A stretch of 64,000 nucleotides of DNA from Artemisia argyi (lineage: Eukaryota; Streptophyta; Magnoliopsida; Asterales; Asteraceae), in NCBI GenBank assembly GCA_030686995.1, contig CM060695.1, positions 100,902,871 through 100,966,870 on the forward strand. The letters are read 5' to 3'. The notes beneath the pieces were generated by a model. The model worked only from the letters and a program-made list of their open reading frames with translations. It was not told where the DNA came from and searched no databases. Both the position numbers and the translations under genes were made by a program. Below are positions 33,302 to 44,884 of the stretch, in pieces (position 1 is the stretch's first letter; every line of letters begins with the position of its first letter).

Positions 33302-34477
33302 ATGACCAAATCCAACACCTCATCCGAGTCATCAAAATCATGTGCTAAAACCACTAGGATTAGTGTGAAACCTTGTTGCTTCAACAAAAGCACAAAGTCA
33401 AGCTCATCATCATCAAGTGATGCTTCACTTAATATCTCCTCACCTATCCAAGATTTTCTTAACCTTACTACCTCAACTACACCCTCAACACATTGCAATA
33501 CCAATGTGATCACCATTCAAGATTTACTTAATCTTGCTACTCCACCATCTTCTCCACCACTTTGGAACTCAAACCTAGCAATTAACCCATCATCAACTAA
33601 ACCTTCGAGTGAGTCAACTTCATCTTCTCAACAAGCTTTTAAATCAAAAACTCCTTCACCTCAATCACCAACACCTACACCAATGGAACTTTTCCATACA
33701 CCACCAACATCACCAACACTCAATTTGGAAACTTTTGATGATCTATCATCAAGTCCACCATCTTTCTCACTTTTTGATACCGTTGCTCAAATGGAAACCC
33801 AACAACAACCTAGTGAGCAACTTAATGATGAACCCCATTACCCATCTACGGTAGAACGGTTGGCTTACCGTTATGCTAGACCCTCCATTTTTCCAAATGA
33901 TCAAGGTCATACCCACCAACAATCATTTGTGTTTCACCCAATTTACAAAGACCTTCATGGCAATCCTTCCGGCGAACCAAGCTTCCGCCATTTTGTTCAA
34001 AATCAACAACTACAACCACAACAACAACCACCACAACAACAAAATTCCCAAAATTTTGAAACTATACTTTCTTCTTATAAGAAAATAGAAACATCCATAT
34101 GGGAAAAACCTCCAAACATGAATGAGAAAATAAGTACTCATTTAGCCCATCTAAATGCCTTCAAACGAATGGTTGACTCTCAAATCAACCATGTTATGGA
34201 ATTTCATACGGCATTAGACTCAACAAGTGAAGGAAGCAAACACACCTCTCAACCATCCACATTTGCTCCTTCAAGTTCAAACCATCCACCACCAACAAAT
34301 CAAACCATCCATCCACCACCATCATTCCCCCGCCATGATTGCGGACATTGCGAGAGAACCCCTCACATTAGTGAAAGATGTCGAACGGAACTTCGTGAGT
34401 TATCCGAAGAAATGAGGTTTATTCTAAACCACATTTTGGATCATCTAAAATCCTTGTCTCACCCACCTCAACCTTAG
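33302..34477 (+). CDS. Cop2 env-position protein 2, Ser/Pro/Gln-rich with C-terminal CCHC knuckle
   Basis: The frame is open from a TTG at 33221, but the first ATG is 33302 (aaaATGACC), giving 391 codons. Residues 10-140 are Ser/Thr/Pro-rich low complexity. Near residue 235 there is a proline/glutamine run (QQLQPQQQPPQQQN). A helical segment with HLNAFKRMVDSQINHVMEFH follows. Near the C-terminus, CGHCERTPHISERC fits CX2CX4HX4C exactly, a retroviral-type zinc knuckle. No homologue recognised. Knuckles normally belong to Gag, so one here is unusual; this could be a relocated gag tail or an RNA-binding accessory protein. Confidence 0.65.
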   Translation: MTKSNTSSESSKSCAKTTRISVKPCCFNKSTKSSSSSSSDASLNISSPIQDFLNLTTSTTPSTHCNTNVITIQDLLNLATPPSSPPLWNSNLAINPSSTKPSSESTSSSQQAFKSKTPSPQSPTPTPMELFHTPPTSPTLNLETFDDLSSSPPSFSLFDTVAQMETQQQPSEQLNDEPHYPSTVERLAYRYARPSIFPNDQGHTHQQSFVFHPIYKDLHGNPSGEPSFRHFVQNQQLQPQQQPPQQQNSQNFETILSSYKKIETSIWEKPPNMNEKISTHLAHLNAFKRMVDSQINHVMEFHTALDSTSEGSKHTSQPSTFAPSSSNHPPPTNQTIHPPPSFPRHDCGHCERTPHISERCRTELRELSEEMRFILNHILDHLKSLSHPPQP

Positions 34478-35343
34478 AGTCTCCAAAATAAAACAAAACC
34501 GTTTCTCTTGGAAAATATCCCCCATTTTAACCAACAAACCAAAACCAAGACACCACCTCACCTCTCAAAATAAAAGCCGCTACAACCCTCAACCTACATT
34601 TTCATCCTTAAACAACCCCATCCTTGTTTTCGGAAAATGTTTCTCATTAAGGAAAATGATGATTTCCTTGTCACATTTTATGGTCTTAATTTAGTTTTAG
34701 TGTTTCTTTGTTTTTAAAAGTAGGATGTTGTCATCTTAATTTCGTGTCTTTGACTCTCTAAGAGTCAAAATTTTACAATTTAATGAAATTCATTCTACAA
34801 CAAGGTTTAAATTGTTTGGTGACTATCTAGGTAAGATGTGTGAACTATACCTTGCTATGGTACTATACATAAATCTTGTGACTTAGAAACTAACCTCTCT
34901 TTTTGTAGGTTCATTATCCATGTCTTCCTTCCTTGAAATTCCATTTAGGGGAGTAGCATTCAAGGGGGAGTATGAGTCTTGCTTTATTCCGCTTCGCAAC
35001 TTTTAGTTGTGTTTTAAACATGACATGCTTTCATGACTTATCTTGTGCGGAAACTAACTTTTCTTTTGTAGGTTCAAAATCCATATCTCCTCTCTTGGCA
35101 CTCCATTTAGGGGGAGTATCGACCAAGGGGGATCATGGCCATTATTCCGCTTCGCTTCTCTACTTTTTGTTTCGACAAAAAGGGGGAGAATTTATATTAA
35201 ACTTGTTCAACTTTTGATATCTCCGCTTCGCTAACTCTTTGCAAAAACAAGTTTTAATACTAACTTTATAAGACTTAACACTAAATCTTATGGCTTACAT
35301 TTAAATAAAGTTTATGTTTTGTCATCAACAAAAAGGGGGAGAT
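34478..35343 (+). other. Cop2 3' untranslated region with repeated polypurine tracts
   Basis: Purine tracts GGGGAG or GGGGGAG occur at about 34948, 34963, 35110, 35126, 35181 and finally AAAAAGGGGGAGAT at 35330-35343 against the 3' LTR. Much of this comes from an imperfect duplication (about 34905-35045 and 35065-35190, both with TTGTAGGTTCA, CCATTTAGGGG and TCCGCTTCGC). Multiple polypurine tracts are described for Sireviruses. Confidence 0.8.
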
Positions 35344-36738
35344 TGTTAATACAAATATCGCCTAAAAACGTTATTTATATTTTACGATCTTTGCTAAGTT
35401 TTGTTAATGACAAAGTATGAACTTTAGCTAAAAGTAAATTATCACTTTAAGTGTTTAAGACTTGTTTAACTAATGTTTACATTTCCTTTTAAACTAAACA
35501 TTGGTTTTATTTCTTAAAATAGAAATAGTCACATCACATTTATGGCAAGTTTTGTCATCATGCATTTATGGAAAGAAATGTGTTTAACTTACTTTGAGGT
35601 TGCTTACAAGTTTTGTGTTTGACTTGATTTAAGTGATGTGACATTGTTTGGTTGCTAGGAGTTATGAGACAAGACCTTGTTTGGTTTGAAGAGTTATTGC
35701 AAAAACCTACTGCAGACCCGGCGGTACCCTGGGGATACACGGGCGGAACCCATCTGAGGGTTCCGCCTGATCCGCCAAGCATGCAGTATGGTGTGCAATA
35801 AATACCAAGCCATAACTTGATTTTTGGCTAACTCTTTTAGGACATATATTCACATACTCTCTCAACTAACTCAGTAACCTTTTGATTTGTGATTCTCTTA
35901 TGTAGCAAGGAACTTCACAAGATCATTCAAGAAGTTACAAGCTTCAACTTTAAAGTTGCAAGTCTTGATAGCTTGGTCATGTATAAGCTTTGGTAGTTTA
36001 TACTTCATGTGTGTCATGTATGTAGAAGTTATAGGTTAGTATTTTAGGCCTCAAAATACAAAGAGTGTTGGGAGTTGTTGTACCCTAGTAAAAGAACTAA
36101 CGGGAGTGGTTGTACCCTTGGTAAAGAACTCGACATCTAGCTTTGTGTCGGTAAAAGTGTGAGCGACGAATGGGAGTTGTTGTACCCTTGTAAAAGAACT
36201 CGACATCTAGCTTAGTGTCGGTAAAAGTGTAAGCGACGTTGTAAAGGTTTTCTCCGCCGGTGAAAGGAGCTTGTTGATTAGTGCTTATAACTCTCGAGTT
36301 GGAAACTCGGGGCGTGGATGTAGGGCAAGGAAAAAGAGTCCTTGTAGCCGAACCACGATAAACAATTGTGTTATGGTTTGATCGTTTCTTTCTTTATCTT
36401 TGCTTATTACATGTTGTCTTTTAGTTACAATTGCTAATCACATATAAAGCTTTCCAAAAGAATTAAAACAAGTAAAGTTGTACTTATATCTTGAAACAAA
36501 TGTAAAGCTTTTCAAAGAACTAAAACAAGCAAAGTTAGGATCATCACAAGTAAAGCTTTTCAAAGTATGAAACAAGTAAAGTTAGAATTGTTATTCACAT
36601 GAAAAGCTTTTCAAAGAATCAAACATATAAAGTTGTGTTTATATCTTTAAGCAAATGTAAGGTTTCTAAAAGGATATTTAAGCTAAATAAGAATCGAAAA
36701 AGCGGTAAACTATTCAACCCCCCTTCTAGTTTTCCACA
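35344..36738 (+). repeat. Cop2 3' LTR
   Basis: 1395 bp, TGTTAATAC...TTTTCCACA, uninterrupted. It is the reference for the 5' LTR that Ath1 splits. The TATA box is mutated near 35797. Confidence 0.95.
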
Positions 36739-36743
36739 AATGG

Positions 36744-39239
36744 CACTGAATTCAAAAACCAAGACCTTGAGTGTTTTTGTGATGAGAAAGGAATTTCTCA
36801 AAATTTCACTTCTCCCTATACTCCTGAACAAAATGGAGTAGCTGAAAGGAGAAATAGAACACTCATTGAGGCAGCAAGAGCAATGCTGAATGGCTCAGTC
36901 CTCTCAAAACATTTTTGGACTGAGGCAGTTAAAACAGCCTGCTACACTCAAAACAGGTCAATCATTGTGAAAATAAGACACCTTATGAGATATTCAAAGG
37001 AAGGATTCCTGACATCAGCTATTTTCATGTATTTGGGTGTCCTGTGTTTATACATAATCACAAGGATCACTTAGGTAAATTTGATGCCAAAGCTGATGAT
37101 GGATACTTCCTGGGATATTCCTTGGTCTCCAAAGCCTTCAGGGTGTTCAACACAAGGAGACAGCAAACTGAGGAAACTTATCACATTACTGTTGATGAGA
37201 GCACTGAATCCATCAGGTTCTCAAATTCCTCAGTAGAAGAGATTGGTATTGATGACTCATCAAGATATCCTCCTGATGAGTATCATCCTGAGAACAATCC
37301 CTCAACTCAATACCAAGCTGATGCTGATGTCTCCTATTACATCATCCCTCACAACCTACCCCAACCACCTATCAGTAAGTTCATAGAAACTCAGCCTGTC
37401 TCAAATGAGACTGACACCACAGAACAAAATGTTCAGGAACCCACAGAACAAATTGTTCCTACAGTTGTCACTGAAGTACATATTGATGAGTTACCTCGTG
37501 TTCCTGAGTCTGAATCTAATCAGGCTCCTACAAGCTCAAATTCATAGCCCAAACCCCAGGATAGCTGGACTAGATCCAAAATCATTGAGCTTGTGAACAT
37601 CATTGGTAAACCCACTGAAGGCATGCTCACAAGAAGCAAGGCTGCCAAACTCAAGGCTGCCACTGCCAATATATGTCTTTATGCTGACTATCTCTCAGAA
37701 ATTGAGCCTAAAAATGTCAAAGAAGCCCTGACTTATGAAAGTTGGGTTCAGGCCATGAGAGATGAATTGGAACAATTTGACAGAAATGATGTCATGACCC
37801 TTGTTGAATGCCCCTAGGGTGTTTTAATCATTGGTATGAAATGGGTCTTTAAGAACAAGACTGATGAGAATGGCACAGTCATCAAAAACAAAGCAAGACT
37901 GGTTGCCAAAGGATATAATCAACAGGAAGGTATAGACTATGAGGAAACCTTTGCACCTGTTGCTAGAATGGAAGCCATCAGGATCTTCCTCGCCTATGCA
38001 ACTTACATGAACTTTAAAGTTTACCAAATGGATGTTAAAAGTGCATTCCTGAATGGTAACATCAAAGAAGATGTTTATGTGCAACAGCCTCCTGGTTTCG
38101 AAAGTAGTGAATACCCTAACCATGTCTACAAGCTGAACAAAGCCCTCTATGGACTGAAACAAGCACCCAGGGCATGGTATGAAACTCTTTTAGCCTTCCT
38201 GATCCAAAACAAGTTTGTTAGAGGTAGAATTGACAACACACTGTTCATCTACAGAACAAAGGATGATGTCATTCTTGTCCAAGTGTATGTTGATGACATC
38301 ATCTTTGGCTCAACAAGTTACAAACTTTGCAAACAATTTGAAAAACTTATGACCACAAAGTTTGAAATGAGCATGATGGGTGAACTCACATACTTTCTTG
38401 GACTACAAATTAAACAAACTAAAAAAGGAATATCCATTTGCCAAGAGAAATACCCCGGGAACCTACTGAAGAAGTATGAGCTCACTGACTGCTCTTCAGT
38501 AAAAACTCCTATGGTTCCTCCAAACAACCTTGGCCCTGATCTCACTGGAAAATCAGTGAATCAAACCCAATATAGAGGAATGATTGGCTCCCTGATGTAC
38601 TTACTTGCCTCAAGGCCTGATATCCAATTCTCAGTCTGCCTGTGTGCAAGATACCAGGCTGACCCAAAAGAATCACATCTCACTGCTGTCAAGAGAATCA
38701 TCAGGTACCTGAAGGGTACTCCAAACCTTGGTTTGTATTACCCAAAATGTTCAGGAATTGATCTCAAAGGGTACACTGACTCTGACTATGCAGGATGTAA
38801 CATGGATAGGAAAAGTACTTCAGGATCCTGCCAATTTCTTGGTGGTAAACTTGTGTGTTGGAGTACAAAGAAACAACAGTCAGTGGCCATGTCCTCAGCT
38901 GAAGCTGAATATATGGCTGCTGCAGGATGTTGTGCAAATGTACTATGGATGAAAAGCCAACTGAGTGACTATGGCATTCAGTATAAGATGGTACCTATCT
39001 TTTGTGATAATACAAGTGCCATAGCCATCTCAAACAATCCAGTGCTTCATCAAAGAACCAAACACATTGACATCAGATACCACTTCATCAGGGACCATAT
39101 ATCAAATGGAGAAATTGAACTACATTTCATCCCCACTGAGTATCAGCTAGCTGACATCTTCACAAAACCTTTGGATGAACCCACTGTCACAAGATTGAAA
39201 GCTGAATTGGGCATGTTGGACATAGAATCAGGAAACTGA
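36744..39239 (+). pseudogene. pol: Cop1 pol, 3' part: integrase C-half, RT, RNase H
   Basis: Resumes the integrase codon cut at 5339. The catalytic Glu is at 36844-36846 (EQNGVAERRNR). One frameshift near 36965-36975 moves the frame; the rest is read in the frame of 37044, with TAG stops at 37545-37547 and 37815-37817. From 37836 there are 467 open codons: the RT start [19 protein letters not shown], the catalytic YVDD at 38286-38297, then RNase H ([33 protein letters not shown]) and the usual IFTKPLD end. RT and RNase H motifs are intact, but the polyprotein as a whole cannot be made. Confidence 0.93.
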
Positions 39240-39862
39240 TCAAAAGTGTTCCAACCTGATGTAAATTCTCTAGGTCCCTGATCACACCCTTCCTGAAAAC
39301 TCATTTTTATTGAATGAAAAATCATTCAGGGGGCTCAGGATGAAAAATGGCATTGAATACCCTAACTAAATGCTCTAAGTATTTAGTCAGTTAATGTCCC
39401 AGGTAGGTAACTGAATCCTATTAAATATAAGAATATATGTCACTTACACAACTGGCATCCACTCCTTGGGCCCCCACATCCCTCTCACCAAACATCACTG
39501 AGCATTAAATTCTCCCTCACACACAAAAGTTGTGATAATTTCTCTCTGCAAAAGTGTATTATTTGCAGAGCCGCACAACTGTTCATCCACGATGTGAGAG
39601 AAAATAGGGTAATGGGAATCGTGATATTTAATGCGGATATCAAACCAAAATTATTATGCCGTTTCGGTTAAATAAATTAAACCTTTGATATCCGCAACAT
39701 CACCACCCAAATCCTTACCCTATAAATACCCCCACAAAAAGGGAAACACACACACGCTTTTAAAATCATAACTAAACTCTTGCAAATTGTTTTTTCAAAA
39801 CTGCGTGTGTTTCCCTCACCAATTCCCATTTTCTAACTAAAACCAGGCTTTTATCATACCAA
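39240..39862 (+). other. Cop1 spacer between pol and env-like frame
   Basis: About 620 bp with no gene. A TATAAATA string at 39721-39728 lies about 140 bp before the env-like ATG, so an internal promoter or a spliced subgenomic message are both conceivable. Confidence 0.6.
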
Positions 39863-42800
39863 ATGGCTTCTTCTAAGGTCATAAAATACGCACCCAATGT
39901 GGATTTCCAAATGGAAAGCGTAGACCTCACCAAGAATAATGTGGTGGGGAACTTTGCCTACCCAGAAGGGTTCCCTGAATACAGGGAAGTGGTGAAGTTC
40001 CTTCAGAACTGCTTTCTGACCACCGCATTCACAAAGACCCCCTCAGTCATCTACCCTGAGTATTTGAGGGAATTTTGGTGCACAACAGTGGTTGAAAGCC
40101 CTGATGTGCCCAAAGAGGCCAAAATTAAGTTTACAGTCAAGAATGGAACTAAGTCCCTAACTTTTGACTATAAAACTTTTGCCAAAGCCACTGGGCTTGA
40201 TTACACACAGACCTTCGTTGTCCCACCATCTGATAAAGATGTGAAGGAGGTCTTACTGACGCTAGGGCCTTATGACAAACTTCACCCTGAAGTGTTACCA
40301 GGGGCCCTACTATCCAAAGCCCCAATTATCAAGACCTGGTTCCCAGCACCCTGGAGGATAATAATAACCTTTGTCATTCAAGTCCTCAGGGGAAATAAAT
40401 CCTCTACTGAGCAATTGAACAATACTCAAGCAATGATATTGTTCAGTCTCATTGAGGGTAAATTTATTGACCTTGGAGAATTGATCTTCAAGGACCTCAT
40501 AGCAAAATTAGGGGGAAGTCTAGGCAAAAACTTATGTCATACCCTAGATTCATTTCCTGTGCCCTACAAGACTTGCTTGGGTCTGAGTATGCAAAGCCTG
40601 ATGCAGTAGGTTTTGAGCCTGAAGTGTTACACAAGGCTAATTACTCTCGTGATCCTCTAGAGGTTACACCAGTCACCCTGACCCAATATATGTGTACTGC
40701 TATCCAGGGTAACAATATTATATCACCAGTACTCTCTCCCACCAAAAAGGTGAAGAGGAAGAAGGGACAGGGGTCCAGGAAGGTGGCTCAACCCAAGTCA
40801 CTCGACACTGAGACCTCTAACCTTAAGGCTGCCCAAAAGGGGCATGAATTACCTCCCTTGACTGCGGACACCCTGAAAATAATTACCCAGTCACTAGGCC
40901 TGCAACAAAAGCCATCGGAGGGCACTGAGACATCACACTCAGTGTCCTCGGGCATACCCGTTTCTAAAGACTCTACTATCATAAACAAGACAGTGGAGCC
41001 GAAACAAACCAAACCTTCTCATCCTGCTAAAGGCTCTGGCAAATCACAACCAGAGTCTCAGGGAGTAAGGGATCCTAAATCCTCGGTGGGGCAGCACTAC
41101 TCCACTGAGAAGGGGGTCCATAAACAATCACATCCTGCTAAAGGCTCGGGTAGGTCAAAATCCAAGCATCAGGGAGTTCATGTCCCTAAACCTTCGACAA
41201 GCCAGAACAAGCCTGTTGGAAAGGGGGACTCAACCACTCATCTGCCTGATGAGGACATTCGCAAATCAAAGCTTTTGTCTGAGGGCACCCCTACTCATCC
41301 CCAAGACTCAGTGGGAAACATACAACCCGCTGATAGGGACACAACATTCACGGCTCCTAATGATGGCACTGAGAAACACCCATCAGTGTCTGAAGGGGTC
41401 ACGGGGGACAAAGATTCAGAGGGATATAAACCACCCGCTGATATGGAACCCAAAACCACTCCCGGAGGTGCGCAAAACTTGGGAACTGGCCTTAAAGACC
41501 AGGTAGGTAAAACCCAACCTACCGGATTTGAGAGGTCAGGACCTGGCCAAAACGAAGGCAAATCTTCTTATGAAGAGGAGCCGGATAACCTCCATTTGTT
41601 GCAGATTACCTCCCTGGCTGATGCTCAGGCGTTCTTATTTTCTGATGATGAATTTCACAGTGACGAGGAAGTCTTCACGGCCGGAGATGATATGGAGGAT
41701 GAGGAGACAGTCCCTGAACCTGTTACTCAGTCTCCTCAAACCTCTAACCATGACGAAGATGAACAACATTCCGAGCCGGAAACCTCAGAAGACGCTTCAA
41801 CTCCTCTCACTGAAAGAGCCTTCAAAAAGTTTATCAAGAAAATGACCAATGTTTTGTACAGGGTGACCTGCATACTGAGCAAGCAGTCCACTATCACCTC
41901 CTCAAAGATGCTGTTGAAGAATACACTGATGATGTCAGGGATCAAAATTCCACTTTCTCTTACTCCCTGACACAAATGGCTTCGCACATCAATCAGTTTT
42001 TGGAATCCCTAAAGGAGCTGGCTACAGGGGTTAAGTCAGTTCAAGAATCAGTCAAGGATGATCCTGAGCTCAACAAGAGAATTCTTCAGGCATCTGAGAC
42101 GTACCAGGTCAACTCGGCGGCTCTTACTGAGTTACTTGGTTTGATAAGGGATTCAAATGTTCAGAATCTCAGCTCCACGGTGGAGTCCCTCAAGTCTTCC
42201 TTCACTCAGTTGGAAGCATTAGTGACAGCTCAATCCCTGAAGTCCACATCTCTGGCATGGACAATGGGATCCAGGATGACTGCCCTTGAAAATTCTCAGG
42301 CTTCACTTGACTCCAAGGTATCTCTCATTCATCAGGATACTGCGGAGATCAAGTCAATGATGACGGAAATGTTTCAAGCCTTCAAGGGTACCTCTACTTC
42401 ATCTTCAGTAACTCCAACACTTGCCATCACTGCAGCTCCGGCAATTGTTGAGGGGGAGAATGTTCCTGAAACCCCTATTACTGATGAACAAGAAGCTGGA
42501 CAGCCCTCTCACACTGAGGGGGAGCATGTCACTGAAGCCACACCAATCACTCAAGTTCCACCACAAGAGGAACCAGTCTCCTCCACTCTCTTTCAGGACA
42601 GAGGAAAAAGCATAGCCACCACCTCAGAACCTGAAGTAAGACTCCAGCCTGCCTCCAAAATTTTCATAGTTGACCCTGATGAACCTATCAGGGTCCCGTA
42701 TGAAATTAATGGAAAAATCTATCAACTCACCCATGACCAAATACAAGACTACATGGAAAGAGTTGAGAAAGCGGCAAAGGCAGCTGAAGAAGAGAAATTG

Positions 42801-43681
42801 AGCAAGCCTGAACTGGTACAGGTTGTTCATGAGGAGGCTGAAAAGATCGGTCTGGATACTGAGGCACTAGCTACTGAGCAAGCTGGTGCAGCCTTTAAAA
42901 AGGCTTAGGAAGAACAGATGAATGCTCTGAAAAGGGAAAGGGAAGAAAAGCTGAAAAGGCAAGCTCAAATCAGAAAGACCAGGGTTGAAAGATATCATTG
43001 GGTGATGAAGGAAAGATTGAATCCTGAAACCATCACTGACATCAAAATCCATAGGAATACCAAACCCGCAATGGTCACTGTCTTCAGGGGGCTGATAAAA
43101 GAATCATGGACACTCATAACCCATTCAAATTCGCTGACTTTGGGGTCACTGAACTTGATGAACTCCGTCCCATCATCGCCAAGAAAAATGGTGCCGTTGT
43201 TGATCAACTTCTCAAGTCACTGAGTGAAAGGTATGACAGACTGAGAGCAATGCCTGAAGCCCTCAACATTCCCTCCCTTCTTCCTGCTCCAACAACAGGA
43301 ACTGCTTCATCAACAGCCACCAAAAGAAAAAGGAAGCACATTGAATCCGAGCCTGAGGTCAAGGTCCCAGGATTGGATTGTGATAGGTTTGTTCCTGAAG
43401 GAATCACCTTCGTGAACAATACTGTGCTTGAAACCCCTGAACGAGGTCTATGCTTTACGGATGAATATGGAGACCTTGCCTTCCAAAGGTGGTCTGATAT
43501 AGACAAGGCAGGGGTCACGGCAATGGTATCGTACCTGATGTTAGCTTCTCCTATACAAAGTGGTGCAAACCAAAGGTTCTGTAAGGACCTTAGGACCAAG
43601 ATTGAGAAGCATCCTGAGAAACACCTGCTGAGATCAAAGAAAGCTAAGATTGAGGGACTTGGCTATCATCTGAACATCTGA
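39863..43681 (+). pseudogene. Cop1 Sirevirus env-like frame, broken
   Basis: About 1,270 codons spread over three frames: 39863 to about 40525, about 40534 to 41860, about 41860 to 43090 (with TAG at 42906-42908), and about 43106 to 43681. The N-terminal 220 residues form a compact domain (EFW..TVVES, FDYKTFAKATGLDY, WRIIITFVIQVLRG). A long Pro/Ser/Gly/Lys linker with degenerate repeats (HPAKGSG, QGV, PADM) follows, then an acidic patch, a coiled-coil-rich region (41976-42390), a Lys/Glu-rich helix (42730-43000) and a conserved C-terminus with VPGLDCDRFVPEG. No signal peptide or transmembrane helix is obvious, so calling it envelope is only by position. I recall the same architecture in Asteraceae hypothetical proteins. 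Confidence 0.8.
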
Positions 43682-43863
43682 TCTGCAACAACTATCTTTA
43701 TTTTTGTTTGTAATTTGTAGGAAAAATGTAATAGCTATAAATAAAATGATGTTTTGTTTAAATAGTTATGTCCTACTTACAATTACAACAAACATTCAGT
43801 AAGAGAAGATGTACCTTGACAACTCATGCTGAATCAAGTATCACTTAGGCTATTTGTATGTTC

Positions 43864-43877
43864 AAATAGGGGGAGAT
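43864..43877 (+). other. Cop1 polypurine tract
   Basis: AAATAGGGGGAGAT directly before the 3' LTR; primes plus-strand synthesis. Confidence 0.88.
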
Positions 43878-44763
43878 TGTTGGGTCACTGAATTCCCCAC
43901 ATCTTCTAACAAGGATTTGAACGTAAAATAACCTAAGTGCAAACAAGTCACTGAGTGAACAGTGACTCAGTGAGTCACCTTCAGGATGCTAAGACCGAGC
44001 CTAAGAAGAAAGGTTCTCCATTCAGTGAGGCGGAACTCAGTGAAGTGTGATCTAAGCCAAGAAGAAGGTGATGGGTTCAGTGAGGATGACAATAACTCAC
44101 TGAACCCCAATGACTCCTCAACAACTTAATCGTACTGAAGACTGATGACATGAAGACTGAAGTTTTGGCGGGACTGGGCGGGAAAGTCTGAGCTGCTTTA
44201 TTAAAGTGCTTTAGCACTTTAATATCAAACTCTCCTCAAATGGTTAAAACCAGCCTGTCATCAGAAAGTGCCTTTTGGATCTAACTCAATGAAGGTTCCT
44301 TGCCAGAAGAATAATATCTTTCAAGATATTGTTAAGGAAGCTTTAGGTCCAATGTATATTTAGTTGTTCTATACTTGTGTATAAATAGGAAGCAAATGTG
44401 AGGAGTAAAAGTTGACAAGTTTGTGCAATTAATGCAAAGCATTCACAAACCACTTTACTCCTCCAAAGAACAACACAAGCCCCTGAGATAGCTCAGTGGG
44501 TAATTTAAGTTGTCACTCAACATAGTTGAGTTTAGTGAGGACTCCATACAATACTTGTCAATTCAACCCCAAGTGTTATTCCGCAAACACTTGGGTACGA
44601 TTCTTTGTGATTAACTTCTAATAAAGAATTAAACGTTGGAAAATATTGTCTCTTATTTTTACGTTACTTTATTGTTAATCATTTTCATACATCTGTGTTC
44701 AAGTCATACAACTTGGTTACTTTAGCTTTCTAGTTACTGATAACCAAGTAAAAGGGACCAACA
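43878..44763 (+). repeat. Cop1 3' LTR
   Basis: 886 bp, same ends as the 5' LTR; TATA at 44380-44387. Here the palindrome reads GTGACTC-AGT-GAGTCAC, a longer perfect arm than in the 5' LTR. It is followed by the CTAAT duplication. Confidence 0.95.
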
Positions 44764-44768
44764 CTAAT

Positions 44769-44884
44769 TCATGAACAATTTAAGGCTCCATGTTTGCCAG
44801 CCAATGGGCTGTTGCCAAGCCCACTGATATCCACTGTTGGGTCACTAAGCATGCATTTAATCACAATGGGAACCAATAGGGGCA
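44769..44884. other. Flank between Cop1 and SoloB
   Basis: 116 bp of locus DNA, no gene. It contains TGTTGGGTCACTAA (about 44836), identical to the first 14 bases of the Cop1 5' LTR, possibly by chance. Confidence 0.5.

Larger units (their letters stand above)
5340..36738 (+). mobile_element. Cop2: Sirevirus-like Copia retrotransposon inserted in Cop1 integrase
   Basis: LTRs begin TGTTAATAC and end TTTTCCACA; target duplication AATGG at 5335-5339 and 36739-36743. The 3' LTR is 1395 bp; the 5' LTR is 1397 bp after removing Ath1. A TTGGCATCAGGAGC primer site follows the 5' LTR, and several GGGGGAG tracts precede the 3' LTR, a Sirevirus trait. Without its own guests (Ath1, SoloA, Ath2) it is about 10.6 kb. 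Inside are a decayed Copia gag, an RT remnant and two open frames in the env-like position. The LTRs differ at about 17 of 1395 positions by eye, slightly fewer per base than Cop1, which fits its being the later insertion. Confidence 0.93.
771..44763 (+). mobile_element. Cop1: Sirevirus-like Ty1/copia retrotransposon, interrupted
   Basis: The two LTRs (771-1657 and 43878-44763) begin TGTTGGG and end CCAACA, and are flanked by a perfect 5-bp duplication CTAAT (766-770 and 44764-44768). A TGGTATCAGAGC primer site (initiator Met tRNA type) and an AAATAGGGGGAGAT polypurine tract sit at the expected places. Gene order gag, protease, integrase, RT, RNase H identifies Ty1/copia. A long extra frame between RNase H and the 3' LTR is the Sirevirus hallmark. 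Removing Cop2 (5340-36738 plus one AATGG) leaves about 12.6 kb, a usual Sirevirus size. By eye the LTRs differ at roughly 14 of 887 positions, and every gene carries at least one frameshift or stop, so this copy is dead. Confidence 0.95.

Noticed and set aside
33253..33516. Antisense and alternate-frame ORFs overlapping 33302-34477 and 40534-43681
   Set aside because: They are shadows of low-complexity Ser/Pro/Gln coding sequence in the sense frames.
44836..44849. TGTTGGGTCACTAA outside Cop1, identical to its LTR start
   Set aside because: Only 14 bases match and no LTR follows; too short to call a second insertion.
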